From NCBI GenBank assembly GCA_014860225.1, contig JACZKE010000016.1, positions 1 through 64,000 on the forward strand: a stretch of 64,000 bases of DNA, in the 5' to 3' direction. The stretch's first letter is position 1; the number at the start of each line of letters is the position of its first letter. The DNA is from Desulfuromonadales bacterium (GTDB lineage Bacteria; Desulfobacterota; Desulfuromonadia; Desulfuromonadales; BM103). The notes under the pieces were generated by a model, which saw nothing but the letters and a program-made list of their open reading frames with translations, was not told the DNA's origin and did not search any database. A program made the translations under genes and the position numbers. Below are positions 63,204 to 64,000 of the stretch, one piece after another.

Positions 63204-64000
63204 ATGCGTGTACTTATGATCGTTGAGGCCGGAGGGGGGGTGGCCAGACATGTGGTCGACCTGTGCTCCGGACTCTGTGCCAAAGGTGTGGATGTCCATC
63301 TGATTTATTCTCCCAAAAGGATGGATCCGGTATTAGCGGAAGGTCTCAGCAGCCTTTCCCGCCTCCCGGTTAAAATTTGCCCGGTCCCCATGGCACATAA
63401 ACCTGCTTTCTCAGATTTCAGTGCTTTAGTGAAGATCCGCAAATATGCAATCAATATGGGACCGTTTGATATTGTGCACGGGCATAGTTCCAAAGGCGGT
63501 GGATTGGCGAGGCTCTTGTTTTGTGCCGGGATTCAGGTAAAGTGCTATTCTGCTCACGCTTTTATCACTATGAAGCCTGGTATTAGTTGGTTAGAGCGTA
63601 CTTTCTATAGAATGGCTGAACGCTTTCTTGCGTATTTTGGAAATGCCGTTATCGCAACCTCTACCGCTGAAAAGGAGCATGCTGAAGGCTATCTGGGGAT
63701 CGCATCTGAGAAGGTTTTTTTAATACCAAACGGCATTAACAAGGCCATTGAAGATACACAGAATCTCAGGGGTAATCTGCGTCATGCTTGGGGAGTGTCT
63801 GACGAAGAGGTATTGGTGGGCACAGTTGTACGTTTTGTAGAGCAAAAGGCCCCTGATGTGTTAATGAAGGCCTTTGCAAAAGTCGCTCAACGTTTTGATC
63901 ATGTTCGCCTTGTCATGGTTGGTGATGGCACCATGAAGCAACAACTTATGAAGGTTGCAGAGAAATTGGAGATAACACACCTTGTTGTGTGGCCTGGATA
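63204..64000 (+). CDS. GT4 glycosyltransferase, 3' end beyond the window
   Basis: An open frame from ATG 63204 to the window edge (265 codons, no stop) encodes MRVLMIVEAGGGVARHVVDL, IVHGHSSKGGGLARLL, NAVIATSTAEKEHA, IPNGINKAI and VGTVVRFVEQKAPDVLMKAF, the ordered blocks of a GT4 enzyme like EpsF/WbpX-type transferases. The donor-site E-x7-E region lies beyond the window. No strong ribosome site is visible. Confidence 0.87.
   Translation, partial: MRVLMIVEAGGGVARHVVDLCSGLCAKGVDVHLIYSPKRMDPVLAEGLSSLSRLPVKICPVPMAHKPAFSDFSALVKIRKYAINMGPFDIVHGHSSKGGGLARLLFCAGIQVKCYSAHAFITMKPGISWLERTFYRMAERFLAYFGNAVIATSTAEKEHAEGYLGIASEKVFLIPNGINKAIEDTQNLRGNLRHAWGVSDEEVLVGTVVRFVEQKAPDVLMKAFAKVAQRFDHVRLVMVGDGTMKQQLMKVAEKLEITHLVVWPG

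Overview
The window reads as chromosomal DNA of a Gram-negative bacterium, most likely a deltaproteobacterial relative of Desulfuromonas/Geobacter/Pelobacter (Desulfuromonadales). The pointers are gene order (phoH, a 7TM-HD protein, ybeY, dgkA, corC, lnt, prfB, lysS, lolCD, bamA, skp, lpxD, fabZ, lpxA, then gnnAB, lpxB, msbA, a DUF374 acyltransferase, waaA, lpxK, waaF, waaC), moderate GC with frequent GTG/TTG starts, and many short intergenic repeats of the kind seen in that order. This assignment is inference; no rRNA is present to confirm it. All 56 genes I can support lie on the + strand, most with overlapping (ATGA, TAATG) or closely spaced ends, so the window is a chain of operons for building the outer membrane and its surface glycan. 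I see no tRNA, CRISPR array, prophage or classical IS transposase.

0-10 kb is housekeeping: RNA metabolism (PhoH, YbeY), signalling (7TM-HD phosphodiesterase), lipid recycling (a DgkA-PAP2 fusion), CorC, lipoprotein acylation (Lnt), release factor 2 with its programmed frameshift, and lysyl-tRNA synthetase. 10-25 kb is lipoprotein export (LolCD), OMP assembly (BamA, Skp) and a nearly complete lipid A-Kdo pathway (no lpxC or lpxH/I here). It contains gnnA/gnnB, which imply a lipid A built partly or wholly on the diamino sugar GlcNAc3N, and a DUF374 (LpxJ-type) late acyltransferase. 25-42 kb is the LPS core: heptosyltransferases, four WaaP/Kdo-kinase-like proteins, four core glycosyltransferases plus a methyltransferase, an AT-rich GT2/O-antigen-ligase pair, and heptose synthesis (gmhA, hldE, gmhB) with an unassigned deoxyhypusine-synthase-like gene. 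42-64 kb is O-antigen: dTDP-rhamnose genes rfbBDAC, an ABC exporter wzm/wzt with a glycan-binding tail on Wzt, a 1057-residue methyltransferase-methyltransferase-coiled coil-glycosyltransferase protein, more glycosyltransferases, an epimerase, two large AT-rich membrane proteins of unknown function, and a flavoprotein/GT2/flippase-like trio. The last gene runs off the window.

Three things deserve attention. First, the 1057-aa protein beside a Wzt with a C-terminal domain looks like a chain-terminating enzyme with a coiled-coil molecular ruler, and the ruler contains an exact-length (117 bp) tandem duplication. Second, a GxxExxY (PD-(D/E)XK-like) gene is inserted in the heptose operon between arms made of 8-base tandem units, and three gene-less sequences built on the same pattern occur elsewhere in the window, two of them carrying the ribosome-binding sites of rfbD and rfbA. 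Third, a ~165 bp hairpin-rich element occurs in opposite orientations ~48 kb apart, and a 24-bp palindrome that equals its two ends joined supplies the stop codon of the dgkA-PAP2 gene. The only stretch longer than 300 bases without a gene is the first 302 bases, which holds one copy of that element and a weak promoter.
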